Positions 14,910-21,792 of a stretch of DNA of 21,879 bases are shown here, piece by piece. The stretch covers positions 1 to 21,879 of IMG/VR virus record IMGVR_UViG_3300044675_001133. One strand, 5' to 3'. Source of the stretch: a virus. The translations under genes were made by a program, and so were the position numbers. The notes beneath the pieces are model-generated. The model worked only from the letters and a program-made list of their open reading frames with translations, had not been told where the DNA came from and searched no databases. Numbering within the stretch: the first letter of the stretch is position 1; each line of letters begins with the position of its first letter.

Positions 14910-17345
14910 TTAACGTGGCTCAAATTCAGCCATGTCAAAGCCATCAAGGGAATCCTCATTGGATTCAAAACTAATTGGTGGTAGATTGTTCTTTCGCTGA
15001 TTAATCAACTTAGATTGCTCTGAGTTTTGTTGACTAATACGTTTAGCTTTAGCATCTTCCCTTTCTTTTTCTCTTTTATCCATAGAGTCAACCTCAACGC
15101 CCTTAAGTTGCATTTGCATATCAAACTCAGTCTGCATCAATTGCTGCTTAAGAATGGCCTCATTCTTCATCTTCTCAATTTCAAAAGCCACTTCGGCTTG
15201 CTTAATCTGCATCTTAGACTGAGTCTCAAGTTGAATCTTCTGCATAGCAGTTTGAGCTGCCATCTGTTGGATTTGAACTTGCTGTTGAGCTTGAATAGCC
15301 TGAGTCTGCATTAAACGCTGTTGCTCTTTCTCCTCTTTCTTAACTCGCTTGAGTTTTAAGAGTTGGTTAGCCAACTTGAGATTTTTAATCTCGCGTATAT
15401 CAATTGCATCCTCAAGGTTAATATCACCCTTAGATAAAGCAACTTGAATATTTTGCTCAAGCTGCGCTTTCTCTTCTTCGTCTGGAGAGATGTCGATGAA
15501 AATTCCGAAGTCATATACGTATAGGTCTTTAATTTCATTTAAAATAGATACATTGTATTTGCCAATCTTATTGGCGAAGTCATCTCTAAAGTCAGCGTAC
15601 TCAAGAATATCTGCAATTCTATATGTAAGTGCCTCGGCTATTGATTTGAACATATATAGACTACCGTCAAGAATATGGCGTGTAGCTGTGTTTGAGTTAA
15701 GCGCTGCAAGCTTCTGTACACCAATCAACGCACGCGGATCAGGGTCTGAACCATCACGAGCCTCATTAAGACCTGTTACTGAACGTAACATATCCATATA
15801 GTGGTTGTAGTTTGCAATAAGCATTTGTGTCTTAGCAGCACCGGAGTTACTGTTTAACTCTTGGATTGGAACACGAGCATTGTTGAACTCACCATCTTGA
15901 GTATAGCTACGTCCAATTACACTACCCGTTTGGAAGTATAGTCGGAGTGCATCCTCAGGATTGTAAGCCGCTCCTGTCCCAAGGTCAACCTCATTGAGAC
16001 CATCGGCATCGATAAATACACCATCAGGCACAACACGTGCAATTACTTGCTGAAGTTTCAAGTGCGTCAACTGAATCAAGTCAGCAAATGGTATCATTCG
16101 ACGAACCATTGACTCAATAACACCTTTGTACATACGTGGAGCAACAGCTACATAGTTTGGTAAAGCGTGCTGAGTAGCTGACTTTGGTCTAACCATATTC
16201 TCAGCTAACTCCCACTTAAGTAGGATATTGGTACCCATAACCATGATACCATTATACCAAACGTCAATTGTTTTCTCAATTTTTTCAAAGCGACCTTCTT
16301 CCATCATCTCCACAGGAGGATTGAAGTTATCGTCTTTCTCAATTACTCTCGTATTTCCATTGTCAAGAATTTTTTTCTTGTATACAATTTTTTTAGTAGT
16401 CTTATAGTTAAAGTAAAGAAGAGTGCACGTATCACGGTAAAAAACATTATTCTCGTAGAACTGAGCTACATTGTAGTAGTCATACCAACTTTGGCTGTAT
16501 TTTGAAATTTGCTCCAAGTCCTCACGCGTTAGCGATTGGTCAATCTTGTAAAGCTCTGTAATTGAAAGCGTTCTTATTTCACCCCAATAGAAGCAGTCTC
16601 TAAAGTATGGATCTTCAGTGTAGCTGTAAACAATGTTTGCAGGATCTACGTATGAGATTTGAACACCTGCTCCCGGAAGGAACTCATGCTTCTCTACAGC
16701 GATACCAAGAGTCATTAGGTCGTAGTCACACTGCTTACGAATATTGTCATATCTATTCTCATCAAGAATGGTATTGATAGCCTCCTCTTCTGCAATCTCA
16801 ATTGCAGGTTTGTAGTTGAGGTTCATATACAATGATAGCTCTTCGTCAGTGCTTGGAAGCTCATCAGGGTTCATTACAAATGGATCAACACCTGTTTGCT
16901 CTTGTATATTCATCAGAAGGTCTTTTGCAACCATCTGACTCTCAATCATATCTTGATACTTGTTTCTTTTTGCCTGAGACATTCCATCCTGAGCATATGC
17001 CTTAACCTTGAATAAACGGTCAGACATTCCATTGACAACAATGTCAACAAACTTAGGAATGATTGGCACAGGTGTCCAATCAAGGTTGATGTATGATAGA
17101 TCACCATCAATAGCAAGCTCATCCTTGTATTTAGCAATAGGCTGCTCACCACGCGCATATAAACGCAAGCGGTGAAAGTCACGCCATTGGCTGTAATATC
17201 TACATTGGTTACCATCCTTGCGGAACCACTCGTATTGTATGGCCTGTCCAACTTGGAGACCAAACTCATCGGTTGCTTTTTCTGCATCAGTTGCGAATTG
17301 ACTCGGAAATGATGTAGATGATATGTTTACGATTACTTCTTTCAT
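14910..17345 (-). CDS. Portal protein, 811 aa
   Basis: The N-terminal half has the portal pattern seen in large Bacteroidetes phages: RYYSQWRDFHRLRLYARGEQ (residues 49-68), then SYINLDWTPVPIIPKFVDIV and NGMSDRLF (84-112), then DYDLMTLGIAVEKHEF (207-222) and a YVDPANIVYSYTEDPYF segment (232-248). These form the ring body through which DNA is packaged. From about 655 to 785 the chain is a Gln/Lys/Glu-rich coiled coil (QAQQQVQIQQMAAQTAMQKI and beyond), followed by a basic stretch and an acidic end (NEDSLDGFDMAEFEPR). This tail is long for a portal and probably lines or caps the inner side of the ring. The start overlaps the end of the large terminase gene by four bases (ATGA), which suggests coupled translation. 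The partner enzyme is encoded directly upstream. Confidence 0.85.
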   Translation of the reverse strand: MKEVIVNISSTSFPSQFATDAEKATDEFGLQVGQAIQYEWFRKDGNQCRYYSQWRDFHRLRLYARGEQPIAKYKDELAIDGDLSYINLDWTPVPIIPKFVDIVVNGMSDRLFKVKAYAQDGMSQAKRNKYQDMIESQMVAKDLLMNIQEQTGVDPFVMNPDELPSTDEELSLYMNLNYKPAIEIAEEEAINTILDENRYDNIRKQCDYDLMTLGIAVEKHEFLPGAGVQISYVDPANIVYSYTEDPYFRDCFYWGEIRTLSITELYKIDQSLTREDLEQISKYSQSWYDYYNVAQFYENNVFYRDTCTLLYFNYKTTKKIVYKKKILDNGNTRVIEKDDNFNPPVEMMEEGRFEKIEKTIDVWYNGIMVMGTNILLKWELAENMVRPKSATQHALPNYVAVAPRMYKGVIESMVRRMIPFADLIQLTHLKLQQVIARVVPDGVFIDADGLNEVDLGTGAAYNPEDALRLYFQTGSVIGRSYTQDGEFNNARVPIQELNSNSGAAKTQMLIANYNHYMDMLRSVTGLNEARDGSDPDPRALIGVQKLAALNSNTATRHILDGSLYMFKSIAEALTYRIADILEYADFRDDFANKIGKYNVSILNEIKDLYVYDFGIFIDISPDEEEKAQLEQNIQVALSKGDINLEDAIDIREIKNLKLANQLLKLKRVKKEEKEQQRLMQTQAIQAQQQVQIQQMAAQTAMQKIQLETQSKMQIKQAEVAFEIEKMKNEAILKQQLMQTEFDMQMQLKGVEVDSMDKREKEREDAKAKRISQQNSEQSKLINQRKNNLPPISFESNEDSLDGFDMAEFEPR

Positions 17346-19603
17346 GTATTCAAGGAGCTAATATTCCCTTTATTATTATATGTAGCAAATTTAATGCTTA
17401 TTTTTGACTCTTTTACCTCAGGTTGATATAAGTGCTTCTGACAAGCCATAATAGCCAATCCTGAGCTAATTGTCGCATCAAACATTGTACGGTCGCTAAT
17501 ATCGAATTTAGCCCAATCCTCTAGTGTTTTGTTGAACGGCATAAATCCCATTTCCCCATCTTCTCTAACACCGATGTACTTCTCGATGTGACTTTCAATA
17601 GCCGCAGCGTGCGCCTGCTTGACATCCTCTGATGAGTTTGGTATACCACCTAACTCACGTTCTGTCTTAGACAACTTAGCGTACACCTTGTCAGGACGAT
17701 TGATACAGAAACCACGGTACCCTCTGTTCTTAAAGTGATACAGCAAACGAGGTTTGTTGTTCTCAATCAAAATTGGCATACCATAAAACACACAGGCCAT
17801 CAATACCTCCTCAAAAAATATCTCAGCAGTCTGAGGACGCGCAATGTATTCTAAGAAGAATTGGTTTATAGGCGCCTCATCCATGTGGTATTTGGTTAGA
17901 CCATGCAGTGCACCATTTGAACCACGTCCTACCACAACTCCTGAGATGTCATAGGAGTCACAGCCAAAGGCACCAATATGTTCATTTCCGGGATACTTAA
18001 TGCCGTTCTTTGTGTATACTTGGTTTTGTAAATGCCTTGCAGGAGCCCATGCTATCAAGAACCTTCCCCTTCGATCAGGAGTAAATATCACTTGCGTATC
18101 TTTGATGCCATCCTTCCAACTAAATGAGCCTCTAGTGTAGTGGTGCTCTTTAATCAATGTATCATTAAAGTCAATCTGCTGATATATCTTAGTCAAGTTA
18201 AATAGAGCAGCCTTGCTTTCATCTCTAAATGCGTGCGACTCTGTTCTTGGGAACTGACGGTAGAATTCGTTAAGTGCGTCAGGGTCGTTCTTCAATGAGT
18301 CAACCTCTGCCTCCCAATAGTCAATGGCCCCATTAACAATCATATTCCCATCAACTCCTTTGATAGGAGCACTTGGTTTACGCAATACAGGCATACCATA
18401 AAGGTCAATGAAGCCCTCCATGTTCCACTCCATCGGGATGAATAGACCATAAAGTCCCGACTTTGTTTGACCATTGGCATTTCGTGTAGACGGCTTAGAA
18501 TCCTCATACAAGTCTTTGTAGTTCTGACCGCCTTTGCTCAATGCATTGGATGTCGAACCCATCATACACTTACCGATAATCTTAGAACCCAATCGCAAAC
18601 ACGTCTTGGTTACACGCCAATTGTTCAGGATATTATTTGGCTTAGTCCATTTTGCGCTCTCGTCATGTGCTAAAAACAATAGTTTCTCACCATCGTAAGA
18701 GTTCTCATCTGTGTTCTTCCAATCTATTGTTGTGTCAAGGCCGTCTACGCCATCCTCATCAATCTCATGCATATTCTTTTTGGTGATCTTGGAAGCAGGA
18801 ACACGATAGGCAAGCTCTGTCTTTGGTTTATCCATACCATCCATCACCGGCTTAAAGAAAAACGGCAAGTTACTGTTGATGGGCACAACCTTGTCCGTAA
18901 ACATCTTCTTGGCATCGGAACCTGTCTTTGACAAGATACCAACCCGTGAATCTTTAGCGAGAGTTGCAATATTCACGCATTCTGATGATGACATAAAGGA
19001 GAACCCGGAACGACGTATCTTTAAATATACCATACCAAAGCTTCTATAGTCAGCCTTACAGGCCTCCCAATAGATAAAGAAGATGCGATTTGCTTCCCGA
19101 AAGTCAGGGTATCCGACGTCAATCTTAGACCATTGAAGGTACATATAGTGGGACCCCGTCATATATGTAGGAGTGCCATTGTTCATAAACCAATGCCCCT
19201 GATCTCTACGATCAAACTCTTGCTCTATGTAGTCAACGTATTGCGCCTTGAACTCCTTAGGCATCTCATGCCATTGGAAGATTGACTGAATGCGACTCAA
19301 CTGTTTTGGTATGTCAACACGCTCCCAATACTGCTCTGATGATTTTGAACTTCTGCTCGTTAATTTTGAAGGCACATCAGGAAGGGCTATATTCACTCCA
19401 TTGATGTTGTATATATCACCTATTCTTCCCGTCTTTGACAAGATTACAACGTCATATTGGTCATTATAACCATACTGCCAACTGTGGTTTCGGTTCTTTT
19501 GATCCTTAACCCTCTTTGGGATGTGATCTCTGATAACGCTATATAGCTTATTTAGCTCTTCGCTCTGCGAATCCCTGTTTAATGTCAAGCTTTGGTGATT
19601 CAT
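17342..19603 (-). CDS. terL: Large terminase subunit (DNA packaging ATPase and nuclease), 753 aa
   Basis: The ATPase domain covers about 130-480. The Walker A region is LKIRRSGFSFMSSSE (194-208), where the usual G-K-S/T is replaced by G-F-S after two arginines. Walker B is LLFLAHDE (308-315) with D314 and E315, and a coupling-motif candidate is GSTSNAL (349-355). The nuclease domain (RNase H-like) follows: GAFGCDSYDI with D549, ILIENN with E614 and a third acid at about D709 (TMFDAT). The enzyme pumps the genome through the portal and cuts the concatemer. The start at 19603 overlaps the upstream 94-residue gene by 56 nt. Residues 5-130 are charged and not part of the motor core, but the ATG fits and nothing suggests a later start. 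The stop overlaps the portal start (ATGA). Confidence 0.9.
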   Translation of the reverse strand: MNHQSLTLNRDSQSEELNKLYSVIRDHIPKRVKDQKNRNHSWQYGYNDQYDVVILSKTGRIGDIYNINGVNIALPDVPSKLTSRSSKSSEQYWERVDIPKQLSRIQSIFQWHEMPKEFKAQYVDYIEQEFDRRDQGHWFMNNGTPTYMTGSHYMYLQWSKIDVGYPDFREANRIFFIYWEACKADYRSFGMVYLKIRRSGFSFMSSSECVNIATLAKDSRVGILSKTGSDAKKMFTDKVVPINSNLPFFFKPVMDGMDKPKTELAYRVPASKITKKNMHEIDEDGVDGLDTTIDWKNTDENSYDGEKLLFLAHDESAKWTKPNNILNNWRVTKTCLRLGSKIIGKCMMGSTSNALSKGGQNYKDLYEDSKPSTRNANGQTKSGLYGLFIPMEWNMEGFIDLYGMPVLRKPSAPIKGVDGNMIVNGAIDYWEAEVDSLKNDPDALNEFYRQFPRTESHAFRDESKAALFNLTKIYQQIDFNDTLIKEHHYTRGSFSWKDGIKDTQVIFTPDRRGRFLIAWAPARHLQNQVYTKNGIKYPGNEHIGAFGCDSYDISGVVVGRGSNGALHGLTKYHMDEAPINQFFLEYIARPQTAEIFFEEVLMACVFYGMPILIENNKPRLLYHFKNRGYRGFCINRPDKVYAKLSKTERELGGIPNSSEDVKQAHAAAIESHIEKYIGVREDGEMGFMPFNKTLEDWAKFDISDRTMFDATISSGLAIMACQKHLYQPEVKESKISIKFATYNNKGNISSLNT

Positions 19604-19832
19604 CTTTTACCTCCTCCAATATAGCCTTCTCGGCTTCGATTTTATTTAGAATTTCGAATGCATCAAATATAGCTAATCGTTTTGACGCAGCAGCGTTCTT
19701 TAATTTGTCCACTGACAAGTCATCTTCAGGATCAGGTTTAATGATATCCTCTTTAGCAACTTTGATGAGTTGTTCAACGGCTCTGTATCCTGCCTCAATA
19801 ATATTACGTCTTAAGTCTTTCTCTCTACTCAT
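19548..19832 (-). CDS. Small helical protein in the small-terminase position, 94 aa
   Basis: The product is all helical and charged: REKDLRRNIIEAGYRAVEQL, then a short acidic linker (KPDPEDDLSVDKL), then NAAASKRLAIFDAFEILNKI and EAEKAILEEV. Helical proteins of about this size directly before the large terminase are often the small subunit that binds the packaging site, but I see no clear helix-turn-helix and do not recognise the family with certainty. The start overlaps the end of the co-chaperonin-like gene by four bases (ATGA), and its last 56 nt overlap the start of the large terminase in another frame, so the three genes are probably translated together. From memory, the segment from LKNAAASKRLAIFDAF onward recurs in uncultured Bacteroidetes phages in the same place. 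The small-terminase role is inference. Confidence 0.6.
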   Translation of the reverse strand: MSREKDLRRNIIEAGYRAVEQLIKVAKEDIIKPDPEDDLSVDKLKNAAASKRLAIFDAFEILNKIEAEKAILEEVKDESPKLDIKQGFAERRAK

Positions 19833-20392
19833 AATTTCACTGTGATTTGATGGTCATACATGCGGTATAGCTTCTCATCGTCTACGATAAACTCATACTC
19901 ACTCTCAGGCTTAAAGCACACCTTGTCTCCGGCTTTTACTCCGGCCTTTATAAGCGCCTCGTTTGGATAGCGCATAATTCCCATCAGTGGTTCTTCGCTT
20001 AATGGCTTGTAGATGTACGACTCCTCAGGTTTTACAGGCTCAACAAAGCAGTACTTGTCGTAGGCCATCCAAGACTCTCCATCATGGAACATATAGAATT
20101 GGTCGGGCTCAATAAAAAATAAATCTTCTTTGAAAAAACTCTTACCGCTCTTGCGACGACCCTTCATGTCGTTGTAAAACTTGAATACGTTGTGATGTAC
20201 AAGTAGCTTATGCCCGGGCTTGATAGGCCCTTCATAGCCTAGTGGTATCTCGACAACCTCTGCCTCTCTATTTGAGAACCTGTGGTCTTCCTCTGAAGTG
20301 CTTATAATAAGGTCGATACCACCAATATCCTTGGTGTTGTTGTATCTCTTCCCCTTAAGTGGTTTAGTGATAAAGTAAAATGGTGATTGCAT
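19829..20392 (-). CDS. GroES-like co-chaperonin, apparently duplicated, 187 aa
   Basis: The C-terminal half carries the GroES signature pattern: a Val-Glu-Pro start (CFVEPV, 115-120), GIMRYPN (138-144), GVKAGDKVCF (151-160), and EYEFIVDDEKLYRMYDHQIT (165-184), which mirrors the GD-V-F, E-E/Y-K, M and DI-A-V line-up of GroES. The N-terminal half has a second such pattern: EAEVVEIP (43-50), GPIKPGHKLLVHHNVF (55-70), DLFFIEP and FHDGESWMAYDKY. Ordinary GroES has about 97 residues and one such domain, so this would be a tandem form. The mobile loop that contacts GroEL is probably in the segment at about 71-91 (DMKGRRKSGKSFFKED). Phage co-chaperonins (T4 gp31, RB49 CocO) help the host chaperonin fold the capsid protein. 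The location beside the packaging genes fits. It overlaps its neighbours by 1 and 4 nt. Confidence 0.55.
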   Translation of the reverse strand: MQSPFYFITKPLKGKRYNNTKDIGGIDLIISTSEEDHRFSNREAEVVEIPLGYEGPIKPGHKLLVHHNVFKFYNDMKGRRKSGKSFFKEDLFFIEPDQFYMFHDGESWMAYDKYCFVEPVKPEESYIYKPLSEEPLMGIMRYPNEALIKAGVKAGDKVCFKPESEYEFIVDDEKLYRMYDHQITVKL

Positions 20393-20619
20393 TAGATATT
20401 TATATTGTACTCAATGGCAACAGGAACGGTATTATTGAACTCTTTCCAAAGGACAATCTCATTCTTATCATTGGCAATATAAATCTTAATTGATTGCTTG
20501 TAGTCGTCGTACTTAATGAGGTGAATATCTTGAGTATCACCTAGTACTTTCTGACCAACAATGTAATGCATTGCTCCACCCTTGTAGTCCGGTCCGACTG
20601 ATATTTTCCTGATTTCCAT
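20392..20619 (-). CDS. Small unknown protein, 75 aa
   Basis: I do not recognise a domain. The protein is beta-rich and compact: ISVGPDYKGGAMHYIVGQKV (6-25), then DIHLIKYDDY, SIKIYIANDKNEIVLWKEFN and VAIEYNINI at the end. This could be a small beta-barrel or a beta sandwich. There is no signal peptide or membrane segment. From memory, similar small proteins precede the terminase in other uncultured Bacteroidetes phages. The ATG follows a leader (AAATTAAATTCA) close to those at 14865-14890 and 20887-20912, and the stop overlaps the next start by one base (TAATG), which favours coupling with the co-chaperonin-like gene. Confidence 0.6.
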   Translation of the reverse strand: MEIRKISVGPDYKGGAMHYIVGQKVLGDTQDIHLIKYDDYKQSIKIYIANDKNEIVLWKEFNNTVPVAIEYNINI

Positions 20620-20640
20620 TGAATTTAATTTCTAAAATAA
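20617..20640 (-). promoter_or_regulatory. Diverged copy of the promoter-leader cassette
   Basis: The minus strand reads TTATTTTAG, then AAATTAAATTCA, then the ATG of the 75-residue gene. The 12 bases before the start codon match the cassette at 20887-20912 at all but one position, while the TTTG box has decayed to TTTT. It may work as a translation signal without being a strong promoter. Confidence 0.4.
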
Positions 20641-20655
20641 GTCACCTGACATATT

Positions 20656-20889
20656 TTATTTTTTTGTGACCTCTCCGGTTTGAAGGTTGATTACAGCATC
20701 CTCACCGTACTTGTCCATTAGACCTTTTTCGTGTTGCTGAAACTCTAGTCTTAGCATATCAATATGCTTTAATAGACCGTGCTTCTGTAGCTCAACGTCA
20801 GCAAGCTGAATCTTTAGCTTGTTAAACTCGTTGTGCATTCCTTGAGTAGCCTCTAGCTCCTCCTTAGTTAAAAACTTTTCTACTTTCAT
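20656..20889 (-). CDS. Small coiled-coil protein, 77 aa
   Basis: Residues about 8-60 form a single predicted coiled coil with a regular pattern of Leu, Met and His between Lys, Glu and Gln (KIQLADVELQKHGLLKHIDM, then LRLEFQQHEKGLM). The end is DKYGEDAVINLQTGEVTKK, which resembles a short beta hairpin. From memory, proteins of this kind with the ending INLQTGEVTKK occur widely in Bacteroidetes phages, without known function; they resemble prefoldin-like or bacterial cell-shape coiled coils in composition. It is the first gene after the TATCTTTG cassette at 20887-20912 and lies 30 nt downstream of the metallophosphoesterase. The start ATG is fixed by this cassette. Confidence 0.65.
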   Translation of the reverse strand: MKVEKFLTKEELEATQGMHNEFNKLKIQLADVELQKHGLLKHIDMLRLEFQQHEKGLMDKYGEDAVINLQTGEVTKK

Positions 20890-20912
20890 TGGATTTAATT
20901 TTTACAAAGATA
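20887..20912 (-). promoter_or_regulatory. Promoter-leader cassette (TATCTTTG + 15 nt + ATG) before the packaging genes
   Basis: The minus strand has TATCTTTG (20905-20912), then TAAAAATTAAATCCA, then the ATG of the coiled-coil gene. It is a perfect TAnnTTTG match in the short gap after the metallophosphoesterase and differs from the cassette at 14865-14890 at two of 26 positions. If the start site lies a few bases after TTTG, the 5' leader would be only about 10 nt. Confidence 0.7.
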
Positions 20913-20919
20913 CAATTTA

Positions 20920-21792
20920 TTAGATAATTATTTTATAAGAGTCAATACTCTTCTCAACTCTATCAATACCACCTTTCATAATACGTACATTTTTAAGTCT
21001 AAGTATACGTCCACCAATTGGTTTTGGGGGGGCACCTCTCTCAACGTGCCATCCATGGTGCCCATCCTCATATTCCTCTTTGTATGTTCCTGTGAGCATA
21101 AGGTGAATCTGACGCTGCTTCATTTGATAACCTAAGTTGGGGTGATGTTGAATCATATCCCTAACGTCATTACGTGAGGCATTCTCATGTATGTGGCCCA
21201 TTGTAAACACGTCAAAATCCTCATATAGCTCTAGCGCTCTTGTTAGATTGATGGCCCCCTTTGTGACAATTCCACCGCCTCCCGAGCCATGAAAATATTT
21301 TACTTTGTAAGTGTGTATTGATCTAGTGCCAATCTTAAATACCAACCACCCGCCGTACCCTCCTACCTGTACATTTGTTCCGCACTTAAGGTTGAGTAAA
21401 TCAACAAATCGCTGAAGTATGTCAGTCTCTTGCCACTTGATGACACCTGTCTCGTGATTACCATATCCAATTACTGTTAAGATGTCTGCATATGGCGTCC
21501 ACCACTCTACAGCAGTCTCAACAATTGAGTCTAAGTATCTGAAGTTATTGTGTTCAGGCCTAATGTCAGACTTGTTTCTACGATTATCGCCACGACCCTG
21601 CATCAAACAGAAAAAATCCCCATTTATCATGACGGGTATGTTGTTCTTCTTGAAGTAATCTAGGTGACTTCTCAAGACATCCCAATCGCACTTTGGATTG
21701 TCCCAATGGATGTCTGATAGCATTGCTATCTGAAAATCATCTGTCGGAATGATTAACTCATGTAAATTTTTTGAGTGCTTGATTAATTGCAT
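20920..21792 (-). CDS. Calcineurin-like metallophosphoesterase, 290 aa
   Basis: All five metal-binding motifs of the family are present and in order: D27-x-H29 (MLSDIHW), G58-D59 (INGDFF), G111-N112-H113-E114 (GYGNHE), H168 (FHGSGGG) and G199-H200-x-H202 (MGHIHEN). These would hold two metal ions and cleave a phosphoester bond. Substrate cannot be read from sequence: members cut DNA ends, RNA 2',3'-cyclic phosphates, nucleotides or proteins. Residues 66-81 (GRGDNRRNKSDIRPEH) are an exposed basic insert and the C-terminus (from about 255) is basic. There is no signal peptide, so it acts in the cytoplasm. It overlaps the upstream small membrane protein by 35 nt. A phage nuclease or RNA-repair role is possible, but is inference. 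Confidence 0.85.
   Translation of the reverse strand: MQLIKHSKNLHELIIPTDDFQIAMLSDIHWDNPKCDWDVLRSHLDYFKKNNIPVMINGDFFCLMQGRGDNRRNKSDIRPEHNNFRYLDSIVETAVEWWTPYADILTVIGYGNHETGVIKWQETDILQRFVDLLNLKCGTNVQVGGYGGWLVFKIGTRSIHTYKVKYFHGSGGGGIVTKGAINLTRALELYEDFDVFTMGHIHENASRNDVRDMIQHHPNLGYQMKQRQIHLMLTGTYKEEYEDGHHGWHVERGAPPKPIGGRILRLKNVRIMKGGIDRVEKSIDSYKIII

Noticed and set aside
15027-15314. Plus-strand open frame rich in Leu and His, 95 codons
   Set aside because: It is the antisense of the Gln-rich coiled coil of the portal; CAG/TTG-type repeats leave the other strand free of stops.
16946-17287. Minus-strand open frame of 113 codons within the portal gene
   Set aside because: Lies wholly inside the portal gene in another frame; composition is erratic and the portal frame has clear family patterns.
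19582-19845. Plus-strand open frame of 87 codons over the small-terminase-position gene
   Set aside because: Antisense to a gene with a coupled ATGA start; Ser/Phe-rich composition typical of antisense of helical genes.
20640-20670. GTCAC...GTGAC inverted repeat near the end of the coiled-coil gene
   Set aside because: A 5-bp stem with a loop of about 20 nt and no T-tract in the right place; not convincing as a terminator or operator.
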